Part shown: in pieces, positions 9,986 through 18,859 of the stretch
Numbering within the stretch: position 1 is the first letter of the stretch
Layout of the letters: every line of letters starts with the position of its first letter
From: Schleiferilactobacillus perolens DSM 12744
GTDB taxonomy: Bacteria; Bacillota; Bacilli; Lactobacillales; Lactobacillaceae
DNA: 39,636 nt
Assembly: GCF_001435585.1 (NCBI RefSeq)
Contig: NZ_AZEC01000021.1
Span: 1 to 39,636, forward strand
Reading direction: 5' to 3'
Program-made: the position numbers and the translations under genes
Notes under the pieces: generated by a model
The model's database searches: none
Seen by the model: the letters and a program-made list of their open reading frames with translations, nothing else
Told to the model about the DNA's origin: nothing

Positions 9986-10834
9986 TTACCGTTTCTTCAA
10001 CGCCCGGCGCTTGGCCCGACGCAACCGTCGTTCCTTGTCTTTCTTCTCTTTTTCCTTCGCAGCCATTTCGCGTTGAATCTGCCACGGATTCTGTAAGAGC
10101 ATGGTCTGACCCACTTGGAAGAGGTTGGAAACAACCCAGTAAATGGATACGGCAGAAGCCGTGACCCAGGCAAACCATGTAATCATGATGGCCGATACAC
10201 CCATCATAGCCATCCCAATACCGCCTTGTTGCGGCGTCGCTTTCATGGTTAACCAGGACGACAACAGCGTCAACAGACCAGCGACAATTGGTAAGATATG
10301 GTACTGATCCGGCTGCCCGAGCTGCATCCAAATGAACGAACCGACCCGCAGATCTGGGGTCCGGTAAATTGCTTGATACAAGGCCAACATAATTGGCATC
10401 TGTAATAACAGCGGCAAACAGCCCAACATGGGGTTAATGCCGGCTTCAGAATAAAGCTTTTGCGTTTCTTCGTTTAATTTCTGGCGGGAATCAACATCCT
10501 TGCCAGGATATTTCTGTTGCAGCTGTTTAATTTCGGGTTGCAGCTGCATCTGCTTTTTCTGACTCTTTGATTGGAAATACATCAAAGGCAACAGGATTAC
10601 CCGAACGATTACGGTGAAGACAATAATGGCCCACGCCACACCCAAATGCCAGTTTTTGGCCATAACGAGAATGAATTGCTGGAAATAGTAAACGACATAG
10701 CGATCCCAGAAATTAGTCGAGCTCTTGGTGACGGGACTATTCATGTTGCCGCAGCCGGTCAACACAACAACCAGCATGGCTAATGCCGCGATTAATAGGA
10801 TGCGTTTGAGCGTCCGTTTCGTTTTCTTGCTCAA
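9986..10834 (-). CDS. yidC: YidC/Oxa1 membrane insertase (lipoprotein form)
   Basis: 282 residues. The N-terminus is a lipoprotein signal (basic start, hydrophobic stretch, LTGC lipobox at about 25-28). Five membrane segments of the YidC core follow, including the LPLLLQMPIMLALYQAI region and the arginine in VRVILLPLMY, the conserved charge in the insertion groove. The C-terminal tail is very basic (KEKEKKDKERRLRRAKRR), as in YidC2-type insertases, where it helps bind ribosomes. It inserts proteins into the membrane alone or with Sec. The start is TTG (10832-10834), with GAGGT inside the end of rnpA and four bases between the genes, so translation is probably coupled. Confidence 0.95.
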   Translation of the reverse strand: MSKKTKRTLKRILLIAALAMLVVVLTGCGNMNSPVTKSSTNFWDRYVVYYFQQFILVMAKNWHLGVAWAIIVFTVIVRVILLPLMYFQSKSQKKQMQLQPEIKQLQQKYPGKDVDSRQKLNEETQKLYSEAGINPMLGCLPLLLQMPIMLALYQAIYRTPDLRVGSFIWMQLGQPDQYHILPIVAGLLTLLSSWLTMKATPQQGGIGMAMMGVSAIMITWFAWVTASAVSIYWVVSNLFQVGQTMLLQNPWQIQREMAAKEKEKKDKERRLRRAKRRALKKR

Positions 10835-10838
10835 GTGT

Positions 10839-11222
10839 CTAACCTCGATCTTCTTGATTTCGATGACTGGTGGCAGCGGAATGATTCAACAGGTCTGCCA
10901 GTGATAGTACGTGTTGCAGGTTGCTTTTGGTAGTGGCCATATCCAGATTCCCGGCGCCTTTACGGGCGATCACGAGAAAATCCACAGACCGCGGTAATTC
11001 TTCACTCATCTCATGCAGTGATTGGCGAATGTACCGCTTGATCTGGTTGCGCAAGACGGCAGTGTGACCTACCTTTTTCCCCACCGAAATACCGACCCGA
11101 AAATGTTTTTGGCCGGCCTTGGGCAGTTGATAGATGACAAAGTACCGATTTGCCACGGAATGGCCAGCGTCGAATACCCGCTGAAAATCTTTTTCCGATT
11201 TAACCCGATATGATTTGCGCAA
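10839..11222 (-). CDS. rnpA: RNase P protein component
   Basis: 127 residues. It begins [17 protein letters not shown] and has the RNase P protein motif block [20 protein letters not shown] (RNR-type RNA-binding region). It is the protein subunit of ribonuclease P, which trims the 5' leader of tRNAs. The start codon is TTG at 11220-11222, preceded by AGGAAGGAA. It is usually co-transcribed with rpmH, but here a 406-base spacer with large hairpin repeats lies between the two. Confidence 0.95.
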   Translation of the reverse strand: MRKSYRVKSEKDFQRVFDAGHSVANRYFVIYQLPKAGQKHFRVGISVGKKVGHTAVLRNQIKRYIRQSLHEMSEELPRSVDFLVIARKGAGNLDMATTKSNLQHVLSLADLLNHSAATSHRNQEDRG

Positions 11223-11341
11223 AACGAATTCCTTCCTGAAGGCACCATCTGAATGTGGGTGGTGACGATACGAATAATGCGAATAGTAGTAGTGATACGG
11301 TGAAAAAGTTTACGTCGTGGATGTGTCGTTTACCTTAGCGT

Positions 11342-11406
11342 AAACGGGCTCCGCCAGGCAGAAGCTAGGGCGTCAGCGTATAAAACCTAAGTGCGGGTTT
11401 TCTGCC
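11342..11406. repeat. Hairpin repeat, copy 1 (partial)
   Basis: It shares AAACGGGCTCCGCC, CAGAAGCTAGGG and the core AAAACC-TAAGTGCG-GGTTTT (11382-11401) with the copy at 11426-11541, about 84-92 bases away. The segment between CTAGGG and the core differs. The outer stem can still close through GGCAG (11357-11361) and CTGCC (11402-11406). The large right arm seen in copy 2 is missing. Confidence 0.7.
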
Positions 11407-11429
11407 GTCCTTTCCTTCCTCTCGGAAAC

Positions 11430-11541
11430 GGGCTCCGCCGAGCAGAAGCTAGGGGATAAGGCAGGGCGGACGCAAAACCTAAGTGCGGGTTTTTCGCCCG
11501 CCCTGCCTTATCCCTACGCTTCTAACCGCTCGGCTGCGCCC
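11430..11541. repeat. Hairpin repeat, copy 2: 112-base near-palindrome between rpmH and rnpA
   Basis: Nested inverted repeats close almost the whole segment. GGGC/GCCC, GCCGAGC/GCTCGGC, AGAAGC/GCTTCT, TAGGG/CCCTA, then a perfect 16-base arm GGATAAGGCAGGGCGG with its complement CCGCCCTGCCTTATCC. The tip is AAAACC-TAAGTGCG-GGTTTT. No T-run follows on either strand, so it is not a plain terminator. It lies in the rpmH-rnpA transcript, where it may act as a processing site, or it may be a small mobile repeat. Confidence 0.85.
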
Positions 11542-11628
11542 TCTGCAAAAAAAAACGACCAAAGAGCACCACCTGGGGCCCTTTCGCCGTTTGGCTGGCG
11601 CAAAACGTCAAGCACGTCGTTTCGGTCA

Positions 11629-11769
11629 TTATGCGGACAGGACTTTGCGGCCCTTGGCCCGACGCCGTGCTAACACTTTACGGCCATTCTTTGAGCTCAT
11701 GCGCTTCATAAAGCCGTGCACACGCGCACGATGAATCTTCTTCGGTTGATAAGTACGTTTCGTTGACAT
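11629..11769 (-). CDS. rpmH: Ribosomal protein bL34
   Basis: 46 residues, found by translating the - strand: it starts [20 protein letters not shown] and ends RKVLSA. The length and very basic composition are typical of bL34, a component of the large ribosomal subunit. The start ATG 11767-11769 has GAGGGGGTG upstream. It is the first gene of the leftward block and is transcribed away from oriC. Confidence 0.97.
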   Translation of the reverse strand: MSTKRTYQPKKIHRARVHGFMKRMSSKNGRKVLARRRAKGRKVLSA

Positions 11770-11833
11770 GAATTGACACCCCCTCGGTCCATAGGTGACG
11801 CCCATCTTAGACTGATGAGCGTATTACTGATAA

Positions 11834-11862
11834 ATAATAGCATATTTTCAAGAATGCGCCAA
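11834..11862 (-). promoter_or_regulatory. Promoter of rpmH
   Basis: On the - strand: -35 TTGGCG (11857-11862), 17-base spacer, extended -10 TGC-TATTAT (11834-11839). The leader is about 60 bases. It lies at the edge of the origin region. Confidence 0.6.
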
Positions 11863-11930
11863 TATCAAATGCCAATATAGGGCATTATTTTTTCAATAAA
11901 ACTGAAAAAAGGTTGAAATCTGTTGTAGTA

Positions 11931-12271
11931 CAGCCTGTGGATAACTACTGCAGGATACCCCGTTTTTTGTCCACAAGCAACCATCATTTTGTGGACCAGT
12001 TGTGCATACTGCTCGCTTTCACCCGACGAGTTATCCCCCGGTTGTCCACCAAAAATAACTCCTCCACATGGTGTGCAAATCTTATCCACAGTGGTGAACA
12101 AATAGCTGTGGATAACCTTGGGAACCTCATATTCCAAGGCTTTCCCACCACAATCATCTTGTGGACAACTCACATGTGCCCCTGAATATTCCTCAGTTTC
12201 CTCTGCCTGTGGATAACTCTTTATCCCCGCTTGTGGTTTTCTCTTCACAATACTTATCCACCTGTGGAAAA
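11931..12271. other. oriC: oriC part 1: DnaA-box cluster upstream of dnaA
   Basis: Perfect DnaA boxes (TTATCCACA or its complement) lie at 11936-11944, 12082-12090, 12107-12115 and 12208-12216. Near matches lie at 11967-11975, 11990-11998, 12031-12039, 12042-12050, 12160-12168, 12221-12229, 12254-12262 and 12263-12271. About a dozen sites in 340 bases, in both orientations, between divergent rpmH and dnaA is the classical origin arrangement. The cluster also overlaps the dnaA promoter, which implies autoregulation by DnaA. Gene orientation switches here from leftward to rightward. Confidence 0.93.
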
Positions 12272-12293
12272 CTTCTGGTGCGAATGCTAAAAT
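12265..12293 (+). promoter_or_regulatory. Putative promoter of dnaA
   Basis: Extended -10 TGC-TAAAAT (12288-12293) with a weak -35 TGGAAA (12265-12270) at 17 bases. The -35 overlaps the last DnaA boxes (12254-12271). The ribosome binding site GGAGGGGG lies just before the dnaA start. Confidence 0.5.
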
Positions 12294-12338
12294 GTTCTTC
12301 GTGACCAATGAACGGGAATCAATGGAGGGGGCATATTA

Positions 12339-13724
12339 ATGGCCGATAATCTGACCGATCTCTGGCAATATATCGATCAAAATTTTCATGAGCGCTTTTC
12401 GGACTTTAGTTACAAAGCGTGGATCCAAACTGCCAAACCGGTGGCCATCGATAAAGACAAGAAACAACTCATTATCAGTGTCCCCACGCAATTGCATAAG
12501 GATTACTGGGAACGCAAGTTGATGGTTCCGGTGATCGAATTGATTTATTCCTATACCCAGGAAGAGTTGCAACCAGTCATTCAAGTGGCTCAAGCTGGCG
12601 GCCATAATCCGGAAACTGCTGAGTTTGGCAACCCGGATGAAGCGCCGGAAGAAAACGACGGCGACTCAGCCAATCCGGATTATTTGCGGGAAACCCACTT
12701 AAATGATAAGTACACGTTTGATACCTTTGTCATCGGGACGGGTAATCAAATGGCCCATGCAGCCGCTTTAGTCGTGTCTGAACAGCCCGGTCAAACTTAC
12801 AATCCACTATTTCTTTACGGTGGTGTCGGGCTGGGCAAGACCCATTTAATGCAAGCTATCGGCCATCAGCTGCTCAAGAATAATCCTCGCGCCAAGGTCA
12901 AATACGTGACCAGTGAAGCCTTCGTCAACGACTACATCACTTCCATTCAGACCCACCGAATGGAACAATTCCGGTTGGAATACCGCACTTGCGACTTACT
13001 GATGGTCGATGATATCCAGTTCTTTGCCGAAAAAGAAGGAGCCCAGGAAGAGTTCTTCCATACATTCAACGAACTGTATAACAATCAAAAGCAGATCGTA
13101 CTGACCAGCGACCGACTGCCCAACGATATTCCAAAATTGCAGGCCCGCCTAGTCTCTCGCTTCAAATGGGGCTTATCCGTGGATATTACCCCGCCAGATC
13201 TGGAAACCCGGACGGCTATCTTGCGGAATAAGGCCAACGCCGAGCATCTGGATATTCCTGATGATGCGCTGGGTTACATCGCCGCACAAATCGATTCCAA
13301 CGTCCGCGAACTGGAAGGTGCGCTGGTGCGAGTGCAGGCTTATGCCCGGATGAAGAACGAAGACGTCACCACGAGCTTAGCCGCCGATGCCTTGAAGGGT
13401 TTGAAAGCCAACAGCACGGAAGAAATTCCGATCAGCCGCATTCAACGGATTGTGGCCCGCTATTATCACGTCACGGTGCAGGAGTTACAAGGGAAGAAAC
13501 GGGTCAAAACCATTGTGGGACCACGCCAGATTGCCATGTACCTAGCCCGTGAACTCACGGATAATTCGTTGCCGAAGATTGGCAACGAATTTGGCGGTCG
13601 CGATCACACCACCGTCATCCATGGGTACGATAAAATTGCCGCCGAATTGAAAAACGATCCGGCTTTACGGGATGCCGTGAACGAACTCAAGGGCATGATT
13701 CGCGAACAGGATGGGGATAACTAG
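12339..13724 (+). CDS. dnaA: Chromosomal replication initiator DnaA
   Basis: 461 residues. Domain I at the N-terminus (LTDLWQYIDQNF), a short variable linker rich in acidic residues (about 85-125), then the AAA+ domain with Walker A GGVGLGKTHLMQ and Walker B LLMVDDIQFF. The C-terminal DNA-binding domain carries the signature region GGRDHTTVIHGYDKI. It binds DnaA boxes and unwinds the origin. The start ATG has GGAGGGGG upstream. DnaA-box clusters lie both before and after the gene. It is probably co-transcribed with dnaN. Confidence 0.98.
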   Translation: MADNLTDLWQYIDQNFHERFSDFSYKAWIQTAKPVAIDKDKKQLIISVPTQLHKDYWERKLMVPVIELIYSYTQEELQPVIQVAQAGGHNPETAEFGNPDEAPEENDGDSANPDYLRETHLNDKYTFDTFVIGTGNQMAHAAALVVSEQPGQTYNPLFLYGGVGLGKTHLMQAIGHQLLKNNPRAKVKYVTSEAFVNDYITSIQTHRMEQFRLEYRTCDLLMVDDIQFFAEKEGAQEEFFHTFNELYNNQKQIVLTSDRLPNDIPKLQARLVSRFKWGLSVDITPPDLETRTAILRNKANAEHLDIPDDALGYIAAQIDSNVRELEGALVRVQAYARMKNEDVTTSLAADALKGLKANSTEEIPISRIQRIVARYYHVTVQELQGKKRVKTIVGPRQIAMYLARELTDNSLPKIGNEFGGRDHTTVIHGYDKIAAELKNDPALRDAVNELKGMIREQDGDN

Positions 13725-13741
13725 CCGACTTTTCCCAAAAG

Positions 13742-13855
13742 TTATCCACCGGTTATCCCCAGGCAAAAGGCCTTGTGGATAGTTGCTGAGAATAGTTATC
13801 CACCGATTCCACAGGCCCTATTACTATTACTATAAATTCTTTTAAAAAGAATAAT
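13742..13855. other. oriC: oriC part 2: DnaA boxes, DnaA-trio tract and AT-rich unwinding region
   Basis: DnaA-box-like sites lie at 13742-13750, 13753-13761, 13774-13782, 13796-13804 and 13805-13813. A short GC-rich segment GGCCC follows, then CTA-TTA-CTA-TTA-CTA (13818-13832), which reads on the other strand as repeated 3'-GAT/AAT triplets. Then comes the AT-rich stretch to about 13855. The order box, GC spacer, DnaA-trios, AT-rich DNA is that of the basal unwinding element described in Bacillus subtilis and many bacteria. Strand opening should begin here. Confidence 0.85.
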
Positions 13856-13898
13856 ACCACAGCAGTCACTCAGGTCCCCTCAGGAAGGAAGTTACGTG

Positions 13899-15038
13899 AT
13901 GAAATTCACAATTAATCGTGATGTGTTTATCAAGGCCCTCAACAATGTTTCACGGGCCATTGCCAGTAAAACGACAATCCCCATTTTGACCGGGTTGAAA
14001 CTTAGCCTCGATGCAGAAAAGCTCACCCTCACCGGCAGCGACGCCGATATTTCGATTGAAACCACGATCCCCGTGGCCGCCGATCAAGCCCAATTACAAG
14101 TGGCTGAACCAGGTGCCATCGTTTTACCATCCCGTTTCTTCACCGATATCGTGAAGCGACTGCCGGAAAAAACAATGACTATTGCGGCCACAGATAATCT
14201 GCAGGCCGTCATCACCTCCGGTCAGGCTGAATTCACGATTAATGGGCAAAACAGCGATGAATATCCGTTGTTGCCTACGATTGCCAGTGACCACTCGCTG
14301 AAACTTGCGGCGGCTGTTTTGCGGGAAGTGATCGCTCAAACCGTCATTGCCGTATCAAATCAGGATAGTCGGCCTATTTTGACTGGTGTGCATTTATCCA
14401 TTCATAATGGCGAGTTGCTGGCTGTAGCCACGGATACCCACCGGTTATCCCAACGCATTGTCAAATTGGAAAATGCCGGCGATGCTGATTACAGCATTAA
14501 CATTCCTGGTCGCAGCTTGATCGAGCTGTCCCGGACGATTCCCGATAACGTGGATACCATTGATTTGCGGATCGCGGAAAATCAAGTGCTCTTCTTGTTG
14601 GACAACACTGCGTTTTATTCCCGATTACTGGAGGGCAATTACCCGAATACTCAGCAATTATTGCCCACTGAACACACCACCGCGTTGACCGTCGCTGCGG
14701 ATACTTTCCGGGCGGCCATCGAACGGGCATCCTTGCTTTCCCACGAAAGCCGCAATAACGTCGTTCGCTTAGTATTGACTCCTGAAGATAATACGGCCGT
14801 GCTGTCCAGCACATCGCCGGATGTCGGAACGGTCCAAGAAGAGATTGCCTTCACGGCCTTAACTGGGGATACGCTGGATATCTCCTTCAATCCAGATTAC
14901 ATGAAAGATGCGCTGCAAGTCATTGGCCAAGGCGACGTCAATATGGCCTTTACTTCACCATTGCGGCCCTTCACGATTGCCCCGACGGACGATGCCCAAC
15001 AGTTCATCCAACTAATTACTCCGATTCGGACATTTTAG
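13899..15038 (+). CDS. dnaN: DNA polymerase III beta sliding clamp
   Basis: 379 residues beginning MKFTINRDVFIKALNNVSRAI, the normal N-terminus and length of the clamp. Three similar clamp domains are present, and the C-terminus ends LITPIRTF, the usual clamp ending. The dimeric ring holds the replicative polymerase and other partners on DNA. ATG 13899 is chosen because AGGAAGGA lies nine bases upstream; a GTG directly before it (13896) would add one residue. A terminator follows the gene, so yaaA and recF are transcribed separately from their own promoter. Confidence 0.97.
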   Translation: MKFTINRDVFIKALNNVSRAIASKTTIPILTGLKLSLDAEKLTLTGSDADISIETTIPVAADQAQLQVAEPGAIVLPSRFFTDIVKRLPEKTMTIAATDNLQAVITSGQAEFTINGQNSDEYPLLPTIASDHSLKLAAAVLREVIAQTVIAVSNQDSRPILTGVHLSIHNGELLAVATDTHRLSQRIVKLENAGDADYSINIPGRSLIELSRTIPDNVDTIDLRIAENQVLFLLDNTAFYSRLLEGNYPNTQQLLPTEHTTALTVAADTFRAAIERASLLSHESRNNVVRLVLTPEDNTAVLSSTSPDVGTVQEEIAFTALTGDTLDISFNPDYMKDALQVIGQGDVNMAFTSPLRPFTIAPTDDAQQFIQLITPIRTF

Positions 15039-15064
15039 TTTTTAAAAATAAGTCGAAAACCAGC

Positions 15065-15103
15065 AAAGACCAAGAATTGACTGATCGAATTCTTGGTCTT
15101 TTT
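15065..15103 (+). terminator. Terminator of dnaA-dnaN
   Basis: A perfect 14-base-pair stem, AAAGACCAAGAATT (15065-15078) with AATTCTTGGTCTTT (15088-15101), nine-base loop and T-run. The stretch from 15104 to 15268 shows nothing else recognisable. Confidence 0.9.
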
Positions 15104-15268
15104 GTTTGCCTTTAATGCGGGCTGGCAGGTTTTCGTTTCAGCGGGATTTTTTTGGGGTCCTCTTTTTATTTTGCTCTGATTGGCTTTCTCAGCGCTTTTA
15201 CCATTTTTCGACAGTTCACACTTATTCTGTAAAAATTGCCGCTAAGTGTCTGTAAATGCCCGATTTCG

Positions 15269-15297
15269 TTGTTTTTAGGGTCTCAAACAGATATAAT
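15269..15297 (+). promoter_or_regulatory. Promoter of yaaA-recF(-gyrB)
   Basis: -35 TTGTTT (15269-15274), 17-base spacer, perfect -10 TATAAT (15292-15297), about 45 bases before yaaA. Confidence 0.7.
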
Positions 15298-15347
15298 AGT
15301 AGAGGTAGTATTTTTACAATCGACAGGAAAAAGTGAGGTGGTACCTT

Positions 15348-15581
15348 TTGGCCACGCAAGAAATTCAATTGCAAAATGATTTTATAACGTTGGGCCAGTT
15401 GCTCAAGGATGTGGGCGCAATTAGTACTGGCGGCCAAGCCAAGTGGTTTTTGCAAGAAACAGCGGTGCAAGTGGACGGCAGCCCGGAAGACCGGCGCGGA
15501 CGCAAGCTTTATCCCGGCATGCGGGTAGTGATCCCCGATGTAGGCACGATTGCGCTGGTGGAAGGTCACCATGTATCTTGA
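15348..15581 (+). CDS. yaaA: S4-domain RNA-binding protein YaaA
   Basis: 77 residues. It has the S4-type core TLGQLLKDVGAISTGGQAKWFLQE followed by VQVDGSPEDRRGRKLYPGMRVVIP, typical of the small YaaA/RlbA-like protein encoded between dnaN and recF in Firmicutes. It probably binds structured RNA; the exact target is unknown. TTG 15348 is chosen as the start because GAGGTGG lies seven bases upstream; the frame extends to a GTG at 15333, which overlaps this site. The 3' end overlaps recF by 11 bases, so the two are translationally coupled. Confidence 0.9.
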   Translation: MATQEIQLQNDFITLGQLLKDVGAISTGGQAKWFLQETAVQVDGSPEDRRGRKLYPGMRVVIPDVGTIALVEGHHVS

Positions 15582-16716
15582 CCACCTGCGTCTTTCCCAT
15601 TTTCGGAATTACGAAGAATTAACCGTCGACTTCGCACCTGGTTTAAATATTTTGCTGGGTAAAAATGCGCAGGGTAAAACCAACCTGCTGGAGGCCATTT
15701 ACGTATTGGCTCTGGCCCGCAGCCACCGCACTCACAATGACCACGAGTTGATCCAGTGGGGCGCGGAGGCTGCGACAGTCACTGGCCGGGTGGTCAAACA
15801 AAGCGGGCGCACTCCATTGCAGCTGACTATCACGAAAAAAGGCAAGAAAGCCTCTGTGAACCATTTGGAGCAGTCCCGGCTATCTAGCTACTTAGGCCAG
15901 CTTAACGTGGTCCTATTCGCCCCAGAAGACCTCAATTTGGTCAAAGGGGCGCCGAGTCAGCGCCGACGGTTCGTGGATATGGAATTTGGTCAGATGAGTC
16001 CCAAGTATTTGTACAATTTGACCCAATACCGGGCCATTTTGCGCCAGCGCAATAAATACTTGCGCCAACTTCATTATCACGAGGCCAAAGATCTGGTTTA
16101 TCTGGATGTGTTATCTGATCAGTTGGCCGGTTTTGGCGCCGAAATCATCCATACCCGCCAAGATCTGCTGAACCAGATGATGGTCTTTGCCAACCAACTG
16201 CATCAGGAAATCACCCAGGGCAAAGAAACCCTCACTTTCCAATACGTTGTACCCAGTGAATTGAGCGGACTGCAATCTGCTCAAGAGCTGTATCAGGCCT
16301 TATTGACGTTATATCAAAAGCTGCGGACTAGGGAGATCGAACAATCCGTCACCCTGGCCGGGCCGCACCGGGACGATGTGTTATTCATGACGAACGATAA
16401 AAACGTCGCGGCGTTTGGCTCTCAGGGCCAACAACGCACCGCGGCGTTGAGTGTGAAATTAGCAGAAATTGAATTAATGAAACAGCAGACCGGCGAATAC
16501 CCGCTGCTGTTACTGGACGATGTGCTGTCTGAACTAGACACCGTGCGCCAGACCCACCTATTGGCCACCTTCCAAAGCAAAGTCCAAACATTCCTCACCA
16601 CCACCGACCTCAGCGGCGTGGCCAAAGACATCGTCCACGATCCCCGGATCATGACGATCGGCGAAGGCCACCTGACCGTCAGTGCGCCCGGCCAAATGCC
16701 GGATGCAGAACAGTAA
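15571..16716 (+). CDS. recF: RecF, DNA replication and repair ATPase
   Basis: 381 residues starting MYLDHLRLSHFRNYEEL. Walker A GKNAQGKTNLLEAIY, signature GSQGQQRTAALSVKLAE and Walker B LLLLDDVLSELD are all present, as expected for the SMC-like RecF. It loads RecA onto gapped DNA together with RecO and RecR. ATG 15571 lies within the end of yaaA with GGAAGG upstream; seven more codons are open further up but less likely. Confidence 0.96.
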   Translation: MYLDHLRLSHFRNYEELTVDFAPGLNILLGKNAQGKTNLLEAIYVLALARSHRTHNDHELIQWGAEAATVTGRVVKQSGRTPLQLTITKKGKKASVNHLEQSRLSSYLGQLNVVLFAPEDLNLVKGAPSQRRRFVDMEFGQMSPKYLYNLTQYRAILRQRNKYLRQLHYHEAKDLVYLDVLSDQLAGFGAEIIHTRQDLLNQMMVFANQLHQEITQGKETLTFQYVVPSELSGLQSAQELYQALLTLYQKLRTREIEQSVTLAGPHRDDVLFMTNDKNVAAFGSQGQQRTAALSVKLAEIELMKQQTGEYPLLLLDDVLSELDTVRQTHLLATFQSKVQTFLTTTDLSGVAKDIVHDPRIMTIGEGHLTVSAPGQMPDAEQ

Positions 16717-16724
16717 ACTAATAA

Positions 16725-18821
<2,097 letters not shown>

Positions 18822-18859
18822 CAGGCTGGCACCAAACGTGAAAGGGGAAAATACACTTC

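Noticed and set aside
11483-11734. + strand open frame opposite rpmH
   Set aside because: It is built from the hairpin repeat and the complement of rpmH.
11865-12308. 147-residue open frame on the - strand across the origin
   Set aside because: Its codons are made of DnaA boxes and the spacer; no real protein features.
15222-15572. - strand open frame opposite yaaA
   Set aside because: yaaA is conserved in position and sequence, and the opposite frame overlaps its promoter.
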